A DNA stretch of 58,152 nt from Variovorax boronicumulans (GTDB lineage Bacteria; Pseudomonadota; Gammaproteobacteria; Burkholderiales; Burkholderiaceae_C), in the NCBI RefSeq assembly GCF_030812215.1, contig NZ_JAUSSG010000018.1, positions 1-58,152 of the forward strand, read 5' to 3'. Positions 38,444 through 47,101 of the stretch are shown in pieces. Position 1 is the first letter of the stretch. Each line of letters starts with the position of its first letter. The position numbers and the translations under genes were made by a program. Below the pieces are notes generated by a model, which ran no database searches, was not told where the DNA came from, and saw only the letters and a program-made list of their open reading frames with translations.

Positions 38444-40069
38444 ATGACCGAACACACCAAGACAGACGGATTGCCCGGCATGGACATGCCGGTGGTCGCC
38501 GAAGCCGGCGCCAGCGCCTTCGGCAAGGCGCCGCCGCGCAACGAGAAGATGAGCACGGCCAAGGTCGAGTGCAACGCCTGCCCAGTGCTGTGCCAGATCT
38601 CCGACGGCCGCACCGGCGCTTGCGACCGCTATGCAAACCGCGAAGGCGTGCTGGTGCGCGTCGACCCCGTCGTGCTGCTGCGCCGCGAAATCGCGAGCGA
38701 GGCGCCCAAGCTGGTGTCTTTCGACCGCCCGGCTGCCGAGAAGAACGAAGTGGCCGAAGCCACCGCTCCCGACTGGAACGGCGACCTGCTGCATGCCGAC
38801 GAAGTCTTCGTCACCGGCGTCGGCTCCTCCACCACCTATCCCGACTACAAGCCCGCCCCCTTCATCGTCGCTTCGAAGGCCCAGGGTGTCGACATGGTCA
38901 CCGTCGTCACGGAAGGCATCTTCAGCTACTGCAGCTTCAAGGTGAAGATCGACACCGACCGGTTCCTCGGCTCCGAGCAGGCCAACGTGCGCTACCGCGG
39001 CGAGGTCGTGGGCCACGTCACCACGGCTGAATACGGCTCGCAGATGCTGTCGCTCGGCGGCGTGCATCACCTCACCGGCGGCAGCAAGAAGGAAGGCCGC
39101 ATGACGGCCGAACTCATGCAGTTCCTGGGCAACAAGAAGGCGGTGGAGTGCACCATCGACGGCGGCTCCACGCTGGTGATCCAGGCCGGCAAGGCGCCCA
39201 TCGTCAACGGCGTGGAAGAGCAGCGCATGCGCGTGGGCTGCGGCTCCGCGGCGGTCGGCATCTTCGCGCGCCAATTCGCGGGCGTGGCCGACGAGGTGGT
39301 GGTGGTCGACGATCACATCACCGGCGTGCTCACCGAGCACCAGGCCGGCCGGTGTCTGGACATGGCGCCCTCGGGCATCCAGATGCTGGGGCGCAAGTCC
39401 ACCCCGGGGCGCTACTTCCAGGTGGCGAACCCGGGCAACGGCTGGGGCGGCACCGACATTGCCGATCCGCTCGCGATCATCGAAGGCTGGGAAGAGGGCG
39501 TTGCACGCCCGGGCCTGCGCCTCTTGATGACATCGACCACCGGCGAGCATGCGCAGTGGTACGTGCTCGATGAGGCGCTCAAGCCTGTCGAGCAACCGAT
39601 GCCCGCCGAAGTGAAGCGCATCGTCGACCGCATCGGCGAGAACTGCGAGCCGTCGCTGTGCACCGTGCTGTTCCTCGGCGGCGCCGGCGGCAGCCTGCGC
39701 GCCGGCGTCACCGAAAACCCGGTGCTGCTGACGCGCGCCATCAAGCGTGCGCTGGTCAACGTTACTTGCGGCGGTGCGCCGGCCTATGTGTGGCCCGGCG
39801 GTGGCATCACCGTGATGGCCGACGTCATGCGCATGCCCGACAACAGCTTCGGCACCGTGCCCACGCCGGCCATCGTGGCACCCATCGAATTCAGCATGCG
39901 GCGCGCCGACTACGAAGCGCTCGGCGGCCACATGGAACACATCTTCTCGCTCGAGCAGGCGCTCGCGCGCGGCGCGTGGCAGGAGGACGGCGCACCGCTC
40001 GCACGCCAGTGGCTCGCGATCGATGCGGCCAACCCGTGGCCGCTCGGCCATGCACCCATGCTGGGCTGA
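38444..40069 (+). CDS. 6-hydroxynicotinate reductase-like iron-sulfur protein
   Basis: This 541-aa protein has an N-terminal cysteine cluster (VECNACPVLCQISDGRTGAC, about residues 45-65) suited to a 4Fe-4S centre, followed by a large domain rich in glycine loops (FLGGAGGSLRAG, YVWPGGGITVMADV). I recognise it as the Hnr type known from nicotinate-fermenting Eubacterium barkeri, which reduces 6-hydroxynicotinate to 1,4,5,6-tetrahydro-6-oxonicotinate. The ATG at 38444 was chosen because the longer start at 38339 would lie in the operator array. The UPF0280 gene follows after 3 bases. Function is supported by the enamidase, nicotinamidase and hydroxylase genes in the cluster. Confidence 0.8.
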   Translation: MTEHTKTDGLPGMDMPVVAEAGASAFGKAPPRNEKMSTAKVECNACPVLCQISDGRTGACDRYANREGVLVRVDPVVLLRREIASEAPKLVSFDRPAAEKNEVAEATAPDWNGDLLHADEVFVTGVGSSTTYPDYKPAPFIVASKAQGVDMVTVVTEGIFSYCSFKVKIDTDRFLGSEQANVRYRGEVVGHVTTAEYGSQMLSLGGVHHLTGGSKKEGRMTAELMQFLGNKKAVECTIDGGSTLVIQAGKAPIVNGVEEQRMRVGCGSAAVGIFARQFAGVADEVVVVDDHITGVLTEHQAGRCLDMAPSGIQMLGRKSTPGRYFQVANPGNGWGGTDIADPLAIIEGWEEGVARPGLRLLMTSTTGEHAQWYVLDEALKPVEQPMPAEVKRIVDRIGENCEPSLCTVLFLGGAGGSLRAGVTENPVLLTRAIKRALVNVTCGGAPAYVWPGGGITVMADVMRMPDNSFGTVPTPAIVAPIEFSMRRADYEALGGHMEHIFSLEQALARGAWQEDGAPLARQWLAIDAANPWPLGHAPMLG

Positions 40070-40072
40070 ACC

Positions 40073-40981
40073 ATGTCCGCCCAACGCAGCGCGCTCGACG
40101 GCGGTCGCTGGCACTTCAACCACGGTCCGATCGACATCGTGGCCGAGGCGCACGGCGATCCCTACGCCGTCGCGGCCGCGCATGACGCGGCCTGGGCGCG
40201 CTTCGGCCATGTGCTCGACGAGCTGGTGCGCGAGCTGCCGCTGCTGCGCCTGCCGGTGACCGACAAGATGCGCCCGCGCGGCGTCGTCGGCCAGCGCATG
40301 TGGGATGCCTGCGCCGCGTTCGCCCCCATGTTCATCACGCCGATGGCGGCGGTGGCGGGATCGGTGGCGCAGGAGCTCATCGCGTTCTACGACCGCCCCG
40401 GCATCGAGCGCGCCTGGATCAACAACGGCGGCGACATCGCGCTGCACCTCGCGCCCGGCCAATCGGCGCGCGTGGGCGTGTTCGCCGACATCGCGCGCTT
40501 CGACTGGCGCAGCAGCAACAACAGCATCCTCACCACCGACGGCCAGTTCGAGCTGCATGCCGACGAGCCCGTGCGCGGCGTCGCCACCAGCGGCTGGCGC
40601 GGGCGCAGCTTCTCGCTGGGCATCGCCGACAGCGTGACGGTCCTGGCCGCCACCGCAGCGCAGGCCGATGCCGCAGCGACAGTGATCGCCAACGCCGTCG
40701 ATGTCGACGATGCGCTCATCCAGCGCAAGCCCGCCAACGAATGCAAGGACGACAGCGACCTGGGCGACACCCTCGTCACCGTCGACGTGCCGCCGCTCGC
40801 ACCGTCGCAGGTCAGGAGCGCACTCGATACGGGCGCGATCTGCGCCAAGGTCCTGCAAAAAGGGGGGCTCGCCTGGGCCGTTCTACTCGTTTGCCAGGGG
40901 CAGTTCCGACTTGTCGAGCCCTTATGCTCGAAGTCGCTGCAGACCGTGTTGCCGAAAACAGTTGGTTCAGTATTTGCTTAA
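40073..40981 (+). CDS. UPF0280 family protein (ApbE-like fold), unknown function
   Basis: This 302-aa protein of the UPF0280 family is distantly like the flavin transferase ApbE. Visible blocks are the central FITPMAAVAGSVAQELIAFY, AWINNGGDIALHLAPGQS and GVATSGWRGRSFSLGIADSV. It begins 3 bases after the reductase stop and is probably coupled to it. One plausible role is attaching or inserting a flavin into the reductase; another is a separate pathway step. The C-terminal 40 residues are less typical. DUF1185 gene A follows after 20 bases. Confidence 0.85.
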   Translation: MSAQRSALDGGRWHFNHGPIDIVAEAHGDPYAVAAAHDAAWARFGHVLDELVRELPLLRLPVTDKMRPRGVVGQRMWDACAAFAPMFITPMAAVAGSVAQELIAFYDRPGIERAWINNGGDIALHLAPGQSARVGVFADIARFDWRSSNNSILTTDGQFELHADEPVRGVATSGWRGRSFSLGIADSVTVLAATAAQADAAATVIANAVDVDDALIQRKPANECKDDSDLGDTLVTVDVPPLAPSQVRSALDTGAICAKVLQKGGLAWAVLLVCQGQFRLVEPLCSKSLQTVLPKTVGSVFA

Positions 40982-41001
40982 CGAAAGCAAGGTTCTTTTT
41001 C

Positions 41002-41643
41002 ATGATCGAAATCCGTCGCGTCTTCACCCAAGTCGAGCACATCCACCACGAGTTCGGACCGCGTGCCGACACCCCGTTGGTGCGCGGTGCCATCGGCGCG
41101 GTGCTGACCAATCCCTTCGCGGGCCGCTACGAGCCCGACATCCTGCCGATGATGGCGCTGCTCGACCCCGTGGGCGTCGACATGGCGCACAAGCTGCACG
41201 CCGCGATGGACGTGTCGCTCGATCAGATTTCCACCTACGGCAAGGGCGCCATCGTCGGTGCCGACGGCGAGCTGGAGCACGGTGCACTCTGGCATGTGCC
41301 CGGCGGCTACGCGATGCGCGAACTGCTCGGCTGGAAGGGCAGCCGCGTCGCCTATACCGCGGGCATCGCCGAAGAGAAAAAAGGCCAGCCCGGCAACGCA
41401 CTCTCCATCGTGCCCTCGACCAAGAAGGTCGGCCCGCCCGGCGCCGCACTCGACGTGCCGCTCACCAACATCAACGCGAGCTACGTGCGCGGCCAGTTCG
41501 ACGCCATCGAGGTGCGCGTGCCCGGCGCGCCGGCTGCCGACGAGATCGTCTTCATCCTCGCGATGAGCACCGGCTACCGCGTGCATGCCCGCGTCGGCGG
41601 CCTGCTCGCGAAAGACATCAGCAAGTGGGACGGCCTGCGCTAA
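41002..41643 (+). CDS. DUF1185 'amino acid synthesis' family protein A
   Basis: This 213-aa member of PF06684 is a family without firmly assigned reaction. Conserved blocks shared with the next gene: GAVLTNPFAGRYEPD, YGKGAIVGADGELEHGA, ALDVPLTNINASYVRGQFDA, ARVGGL near the end. It starts 20 bases after the UPF0280 stop with AAGCAAGG upstream. The tandem arrangement with a shorter paralogue suggests a hetero-oligomer. In this setting it may act on a ring-opened nicotinate product, for example as a hydrolase or isomerase. That is inference. Confidence 0.88.
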   Translation: MIEIRRVFTQVEHIHHEFGPRADTPLVRGAIGAVLTNPFAGRYEPDILPMMALLDPVGVDMAHKLHAAMDVSLDQISTYGKGAIVGADGELEHGALWHVPGGYAMRELLGWKGSRVAYTAGIAEEKKGQPGNALSIVPSTKKVGPPGAALDVPLTNINASYVRGQFDAIEVRVPGAPAADEIVFILAMSTGYRVHARVGGLLAKDISKWDGLR

Positions 41644-41682
41644 GCCCACGCATACAGAGACAAGACAAGGAACACACAGAAC

Positions 41683-42267
41683 ATGACCGCCAACATCCGC
41701 AAGCTCGTCATCCAGGTCGATGAAACCCGCAAGGAAATGGGGCAGGACGTGACGCCCCCCACGCGCCGTGCCGTCGCCATCGCCGTGATCGAGAACCCCT
41801 ACGCCGGCCGCTACAGCGAGAACCTCGACGAGCTCATCGCCATCGGCGAAGAACTCGGCGCGCTGCTCGGCCAGAAGGCCGTGAAGGCGCTCGGCATCGA
41901 GCCCGGCCAGGCGCAGAGCTACGGCAAGGCCGCCATCGTCGGCGAGCGCGGCGAGCTCGAACATGCGGCCGCCATCCTGCACCCCAAGCTGGGCGCACCG
42001 CTGCGCGTGGCGGTCGAGAAGGGCGCGGCGCTCGTGCCTTCGGCCAAGAAGCAGGGAACGCTCGGCACCGCCATCGACGTGCCGCTCGGCCACAAGGACG
42101 CCGCCTTCGTGCGCAGCCATTTCGACGCCATCGAAGCCCGCGTGTCCGATGCGCCTCGCGCCAACGAAATCGTCGTCGCCGTGGCAGTTACCGACAGCGG
42201 CCGCCCGCTGCCGCGCATCGGCGGACTGCAGGCCAGCGAGATCAAGGGCGAAGACGGTCTCCGCTGA
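41683..42267 (+). CDS. DUF1185 'amino acid synthesis' family protein B
   Basis: This 194-aa paralogue of the preceding product has the same blocks (IAVIENPYAGRYSENLDELI, YGKAAIVGERGELEHAAAIL, AIDVPLGHKDAAFVRSHFDA, RIGGL). It lacks the extra central residues found in protein A and is shorter by about 19 residues. AAGGAAC lies about 10 bases before the ATG. Divergence of the two copies argues for different partner roles rather than a recent duplication. Function is unassigned. Confidence 0.88.
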   Translation: MTANIRKLVIQVDETRKEMGQDVTPPTRRAVAIAVIENPYAGRYSENLDELIAIGEELGALLGQKAVKALGIEPGQAQSYGKAAIVGERGELEHAAAILHPKLGAPLRVAVEKGAALVPSAKKQGTLGTAIDVPLGHKDAAFVRSHFDAIEARVSDAPRANEIVVAVAVTDSGRPLPRIGGLQASEIKGEDGLR

Positions 42268-42329
42268 TCCGTCTTCTTGCCATCACCACCGCACACGTGT
42301 TTTCTGTTCGAACCCCTAGGAGCTCCCCG

Positions 42330-43538
42330 ATGAATCCATTGCGCCATGTCTTCTGCGCCGCTTCCGTCGTCACGCTGGCCACAGCCGCCCTCGTCCCCGC
42401 GCATGCGCAGGGCGTGATCAAGATCGGCGAAATCAACAGCTACAAGGCGCAGCCCGCCTTCCTGGAGCCCTACAAGAAGGGCATGGAACTGGCCGTCGAC
42501 GAGATCAACGCCAAGGGCGGCATCAACGGCAAGAAGATCGAGCTCATCAGCCGCGACGACAACGCCAACCCCGGCGACGCGGTGCGCGTGGCCGAAGAGC
42601 TCATCTCGCGCGAGAAGATCGACGTGCTGGCCGGCGCGTTCCTCTCCAACACGGGCCTCGCGCTCACCGATTTCGCCAAGCAAAAGAAATTCTTCTACCT
42701 GGCCGCCGAGCCGCTCACCGACAAGATCGTCTGGAGCAACGGCAACAAGTACACCTACCGCCTGCGCCCCTCGACCTACATGCAGGTCGCGATGCTGGTG
42801 CCCGAGGCCGCCAAGCTCAAGAAGAAGCGCTGGGCGCTCGTGTACCCCAACTACGAATACGGCCAGTCGTCGGTCGCCACCTTCAAGACGCTGCTGAAGG
42901 CCGCGCAGCCCGATGTCGAGTTCGTCGCCGAGCAGGCGCCGCCGCTGGGCAAGGTCGACTCGGGCAGCGTGGTGCAGGCGCTGGCCGATGCCAAGCCCGA
43001 TGCGATCTTCAACGTGCTGTTCGGCGCCGACCTCTCCAAGTTCGTGCGTGAAGGCAATACCCGCGGCCTCTTCAAGGACCGTGAAGTGGTGAGCGTGCTG
43101 ACCGGCGAACCCGAATACCTCGACCCGCTGAAGGACGAAGCGCCCAACGGATGGATCGTGACCGGCTACCCGTGGAACGGCGTGAAGACGCCCGAGCACA
43201 AGGCCTTCCTCGATGCCTACCAGGCCAAGTTCAAGGACTATCCGCGCCTGGGCTCGGTGGTCGGCTACAGCGCCATCCACTCGATCGCGGCGGGCATCAA
43301 GAAGGCCGGCGGCACCGACACCGAAAAGCTCGTCGCAGCCTTCAAGGGCCTGCAGGTCGACACGCCCTTCGGCAAGATCAACTACCGCGCGCAGGACAAC
43401 CAGTCCACCATGGGCGCGTATGTCGGCAAGACCAAGAACGACGGCGGCAAGGGCGTGATGGTCGACTACGTGTACCTCGACGGTGCCAAGTTTCAGCCGT
43501 CCGATGACGAAGTGAAGAAGATGCGCCCCGCAGACTGA
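42330..43538 (+). CDS. Branched-chain-type ABC transporter substrate-binding protein (LivK-like) 1
   Basis: This 402-aa periplasmic receptor has a signal peptide ending near PAHAQ-GVI and the type-I binding fold (KGMELAVDEINAKGGINGKK, SRDDNANPGDAVRVAEELI). AGGAG lies 8 bases before the ATG. Members of this family in aromatic-catabolic clusters often bind aromatic acids rather than amino acids. Nicotinate or nicotinamide is the likely ligand here by context. Permease and ATPase genes follow directly. Confidence 0.92.
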   Translation: MNPLRHVFCAASVVTLATAALVPAHAQGVIKIGEINSYKAQPAFLEPYKKGMELAVDEINAKGGINGKKIELISRDDNANPGDAVRVAEELISREKIDVLAGAFLSNTGLALTDFAKQKKFFYLAAEPLTDKIVWSNGNKYTYRLRPSTYMQVAMLVPEAAKLKKKRWALVYPNYEYGQSSVATFKTLLKAAQPDVEFVAEQAPPLGKVDSGSVVQALADAKPDAIFNVLFGADLSKFVREGNTRGLFKDREVVSVLTGEPEYLDPLKDEAPNGWIVTGYPWNGVKTPEHKAFLDAYQAKFKDYPRLGSVVGYSAIHSIAAGIKKAGGTDTEKLVAAFKGLQVDTPFGKINYRAQDNQSTMGAYVGKTKNDGGKGVMVDYVYLDGAKFQPSDDEVKKMRPAD

Positions 43539-43618
43539 TTGCGCGGCTCCTGCAACGCGCCCGCCGTCGCTGATCGAGCGCGGCAGGGCGCGGTGTCTCC
43601 AGTTTCCTCAGGGTCCTT

Positions 43619-45547
43619 ATGAGCTTTTCAGGCTTCGTTGTTCAGTTGCTCAACGGGTTGGCCGGCGCGTCCTCGCTTTTCCTCGTGGCGGCCGGTCTCT
43701 CGTTGATCTTCGGCGTGACGCGCATCGTCAACTTCGCCCATGGATCGTTTTTCATGGTCGGCATCTATGTCGCGTACACGCTCGTCGAGAAGCTGGGTTC
43801 GAGCCTGGGCTTCTGGCCCGCGCTGCTGATCGCGGCGCTCGCGGTCGGCGTGCTCGGCGCGCTGATCGAGGTGCTGCTCTTGCGCCGCATCTACAAGGCA
43901 CCCGAGCTGTTCCAGCTGCTCGCCACCTTCGCGCTGGTGCTCGTCATCAAGGACGCGGTGCTGTGGCTCTGGGGGCCTGACGAACTGCTCGGCCCGCGCG
44001 CGCCGGGCCTGAAGGGCTCCATCGAAATCCTCGGCCGCCAGTTTCCTTCGTACGACCTGTTCCTGATCGTCGTCGGGCCGCTGGTGCTCGGCCTCGTCTG
44101 GCTGCTGCTCACCCGCACGCGCTTCGGCACGCTGGTGCGCGCCGCCACGCAAGACCGCGAGATGGTGAGTGCGCTCGGCGTCAACCAGGCCTGGCTCTTC
44201 ACCGCGGTGTTCGCGCTCGGCGCATTGCTCGCGGGCCTGGGCGGTGCGCTGCAGCTGCCGCGCGAACCCGCCACGCTGGAGATGGACCTGAACACCATCG
44301 GCGCCGCGTTCGTGGTGGTGGTGGTCGGCGGCATGGGCTCCCTGCCCGGCGCCTATGTGGCGGCGTTGCTCATCGCCGAGATCAAGGCCGTGTGCATCTG
44401 GCTCGGCGTGGTGCAGATCTTCGGCATCGACGTGTCCTTCTCCAAGCTCACGCTGATGGTCGACTTCCTCGTGATGGCGATCGTGCTGGTGTGGCGCCCA
44501 TGGGGCCTGTTCGGCCGGCCGCAGGCGCCCAGCCGCTACGTGGGCATGCAGGAGGAACCGCTGCGCCGCCCGAGCAACGCCTACCTCGTTGCCGCTGCGG
44601 TGCTCGCGCTGATGCTCGCGGTGCTGCCGCTGCTCACGGTGAATTCGCCCTACACCATGGTGCTGATGATCGACCTGCTGATCGCCGCACTCTTCGCGAC
44701 CAGCCTGCACTTCATCATGGGCCCGGCGGGCATGCACTCGTTCGGCCATGCCGCGTACTTCGGGCTCGGCGCCTACGGCGCAGCGCTGCTGGTGCGCTCG
44801 CTGCACCTGCCGATGGAACTCGCATTGATCGTCGCGCCGGTCGTGGCCGCGCTCGGTGCGCTGGTCTACGGCTGGTTCGCGGTGCGGCTCTCGGGCGTCT
44901 ACCTCGCGATGCTCACGCTGGCCTTCGCGCAGATCACCTGGGCCATCACCTACCAGTGGGACAGCTTCACGGGTGGCAGCAACGGCCTGACCGGCGTGTG
45001 GCCGTCCGAGTGGCTCTCGAACAAGCAGGCCTATTACTGGCTCACGCTGGTGCTCGTGGGCGCTGGCGTGTGGTGGCTGCGCCGCGTGCTGTTCTCGCCC
45101 TTCGGCTATGCGCTGCGCGCGGGCCGCGACTCGGTGCTGCGCGCCGACGCCATCGGCATCGACGTGAAGCGCATGCAATGGATGGCCTTTGTCATCGCCG
45201 GCACCGTGGCCGGCCTCGCGGGCGCGCTCTACGCCTTCTCGAAGGGCAGCATCTCGCCGGAAAGCCTGTCGGTCGGCAAGTCGGTCGACGGCCTCGTGAT
45301 GGTGCTGCTTGGCGGCATCCAGACGCTCGCGGGCCCGGTGGTCGGCGCCGTCACCTTCACCTGGCTGCACGACACCGTGGCACGCAACACCGACTACTGG
45401 CGCGCGATGCTCGGCGCCATCATCCTGATCCTGGTGCTGCTGTTCCCGCAGGGCATTGCCGGCTCCGTCAAGCAACTCGTCGATCGCTGGCGTGCACCAA
45501 AGAATGAAACTGAAGCAGATGCCAAGCTCAAGGAGGTGAAAGCATGA
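43619..45547 (+). CDS. Fused LivH-LivM ABC transporter permease
   Basis: This 642-aa protein carries both permease halves. The LivH-like part (about 1-295) has LIFGVTRIVNFAHGSFFMVG and the VVVVVGGMGSLPGA block. The LivM-like part (about 325-630) has MGPAGMHSFGHAAYFGLGAY and the coupling region SVLRADAIGIDVKRMQWMAF. Separate livH and livM genes are the usual form. The join runs through FGRPQAPSRYVGMQEEP without a frame break. The stop overlaps the LivG start, where AAGGAGGT is a very strong RBS. Confidence 0.94.
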   Translation: MSFSGFVVQLLNGLAGASSLFLVAAGLSLIFGVTRIVNFAHGSFFMVGIYVAYTLVEKLGSSLGFWPALLIAALAVGVLGALIEVLLLRRIYKAPELFQLLATFALVLVIKDAVLWLWGPDELLGPRAPGLKGSIEILGRQFPSYDLFLIVVGPLVLGLVWLLLTRTRFGTLVRAATQDREMVSALGVNQAWLFTAVFALGALLAGLGGALQLPREPATLEMDLNTIGAAFVVVVVGGMGSLPGAYVAALLIAEIKAVCIWLGVVQIFGIDVSFSKLTLMVDFLVMAIVLVWRPWGLFGRPQAPSRYVGMQEEPLRRPSNAYLVAAAVLALMLAVLPLLTVNSPYTMVLMIDLLIAALFATSLHFIMGPAGMHSFGHAAYFGLGAYGAALLVRSLHLPMELALIVAPVVAALGALVYGWFAVRLSGVYLAMLTLAFAQITWAITYQWDSFTGGSNGLTGVWPSEWLSNKQAYYWLTLVLVGAGVWWLRRVLFSPFGYALRAGRDSVLRADAIGIDVKRMQWMAFVIAGTVAGLAGALYAFSKGSISPESLSVGKSVDGLVMVLLGGIQTLAGPVVGAVTFTWLHDTVARNTDYWRAMLGAIILILVLLFPQGIAGSVKQLVDRWRAPKNETEADAKLKEVKA

Positions 45548-46338
45548 GCCTCCTCAAAGTCGAAAACCTCGGCAAGTCCTTCGGCGGCGTGAAGGCCGTG
45601 GATGGCATCAGCTTCGAGCTGCCCGCGGGCGAGCTGCTCGCGCTCATCGGCCCCAACGGCGCGGGCAAGTCCACCACCTTCAACATGGTCAATGGCCAGT
45701 TGAAGGCCGACCAGGGCTCCATCACGCTCGACGGCCACGAGCTCGTGGGCCGCAAGCCCCGCGAGATCTGGCGCAAGGGCGTGGGCCGCACCTTCCAGAT
45801 CGCCGAAACCTTTGCCTCGCTCACCGTGGTGGAGAACGTGCAGATGGCCTTGCTCTCGCACGACCACAAGCTGTTCTCGATGTGGCGCCGTGCGGCCGAC
45901 CACAAGCGCGACGAAGCGCTCGCGCTGCTCGACCAGGTCGGCATGAAGTCGCAGGCCGACCGGCCCTGCAGTGTGCTGGCGTACGGCGACGTGAAGCGTG
46001 TCGAGCTCGCCATCGCAATGGCCAATTCGCCCAAGCTGCTCCTGATGGACGAGCCCACCGCCGGCATGGCGCCCAAGGAGCGCAACTCGCTCATGGCGCT
46101 GACCAAGGACCTCGTCATTCAACGCGGCATGGCCGTGCTCTTCACCGAGCACAGCATGGACGTGGTGTTCGCGTACGCCGACCGCATGATCGTGCTCGCG
46201 CGCGGCCGCCTCATCGCGCAGGGCAAGCCGCTGGAGATCCGCGACCATCCGAAGGTGCAGGAGGTGTACTTCGGCAGCGGCAAGACATTCGAGAAGATCG
46301 CAGAGAAAGCCGCAGCGCTTGGAGTGACAACCGCATGA
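45544..46338 (+). CDS. ABC transporter ATP-binding protein, LivG type
   Basis: This 264-aa ATPase of the branched-chain-type importer has Walker A GPNGAGKST near residue 38, the Q-loop in RTFQIAETF, Walker B KLLLMDEPTAGM and switch region TEHSMD. The usual LSGGQ signature is changed to LAYGDVKR, a form seen in some LivG proteins. It overlaps the permease and LivF genes by 4 bp on each side. Confidence 0.95.
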   Translation: MSLLKVENLGKSFGGVKAVDGISFELPAGELLALIGPNGAGKSTTFNMVNGQLKADQGSITLDGHELVGRKPREIWRKGVGRTFQIAETFASLTVVENVQMALLSHDHKLFSMWRRAADHKRDEALALLDQVGMKSQADRPCSVLAYGDVKRVELAIAMANSPKLLLMDEPTAGMAPKERNSLMALTKDLVIQRGMAVLFTEHSMDVVFAYADRMIVLARGRLIAQGKPLEIRDHPKVQEVYFGSGKTFEKIAEKAAALGVTTA

Positions 46339-47069
46339 GCACGCACGAACCTCTCTTGCAGGCCAAGGCGCTGTGCGCCTGGTACGGCGCCGCGCAGATT
46401 CTTTACGACGTCGACCTCGACGTTCGCCGCGGCGAAGTCGTCGCGCTCATGGGCCGCAACGGCGCGGGCAAGTCGACCACGCTGAAGGCGCTGATCGGCA
46501 TGCTCGCCAAGCGCCGCGGCGCGGTACGTTTCCTCGGTCACGACATTTCGAAGAGCGAGCCGCACCACGCGGCGCGCCTGGGCCTCGGCTTCGTGCCCGA
46601 AGACCGGCGCGTGTTCACCGACCTCACGGTGATGGAGAACCTGGAAGTCGGCAAGCAGCCCGCGCGCCAGTGGGCCGACGGCACCGAGGCGCCGCTGTGG
46701 ACGCCCGAGCGCCTGTTCAAGCTCTTCCCCAATCTCGGCGAAATGCCCAACCGTCCCGGCGGCCGCATGAGCGGCGGCGAGCAGCAGATGCTCACCGTCG
46801 CGCGCACGCTCATGGGCAACCCCTACCTCGTGCTGCTCGACGAGCCTTCCGAGGGCGTGGCGCCCGTCATCGTCGAGCAGATGGCCAACATGATCCTGGA
46901 GCTCAAGGCGCAGGGCGTGAGCATCCTCTTGTCGGAGCAGAACATGCACTTCGCCGAGCTTGTGTCCGACCGCGCCTATGTGCTGGAGAAGGGCCAGATC
47001 CGTTATCACGCCACGATGGCCGACCTGGCGGCCAACGAGGAAGTGCGCCGCGCGTATCTCAGCGTCTGA
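46335..47069 (+). CDS. ABC transporter ATP-binding protein, LivF type
   Basis: This 244-aa second ATPase of the importer has Walker A GRNGAGKST near residue 41, signature MSGGEQQML near residue 152, Walker B LVLLDEPSEG and switch EQNMHF. The start was set at the ATG overlapping the LivG stop. The nicotinamidase gene follows after 32 bases, linking transport and catabolism in one transcript. Confidence 0.95.
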   Translation: MSTHEPLLQAKALCAWYGAAQILYDVDLDVRRGEVVALMGRNGAGKSTTLKALIGMLAKRRGAVRFLGHDISKSEPHHAARLGLGFVPEDRRVFTDLTVMENLEVGKQPARQWADGTEAPLWTPERLFKLFPNLGEMPNRPGGRMSGGEQQMLTVARTLMGNPYLVLLDEPSEGVAPVIVEQMANMILELKAQGVSILLSEQNMHFAELVSDRAYVLEKGQIRYHATMADLAANEEVRRAYLSV

Positions 47070-47101
47070 TCGTTTTCTTCAACCTCACCGGAGTCCACAC
47101 C

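Noticed and set aside
43628..45475. 615-codon antisense frame opposite the LivHM permease
   Set aside because: Composition is Gln/Arg/His-rich, typical of a shadow of a membrane-protein gene.
43619..45547. Possible missing stop between livH and livM
   Set aside because: Both halves are full length, in frame, joined by a plausible loop; LivHM fusions occur in other bacteria.
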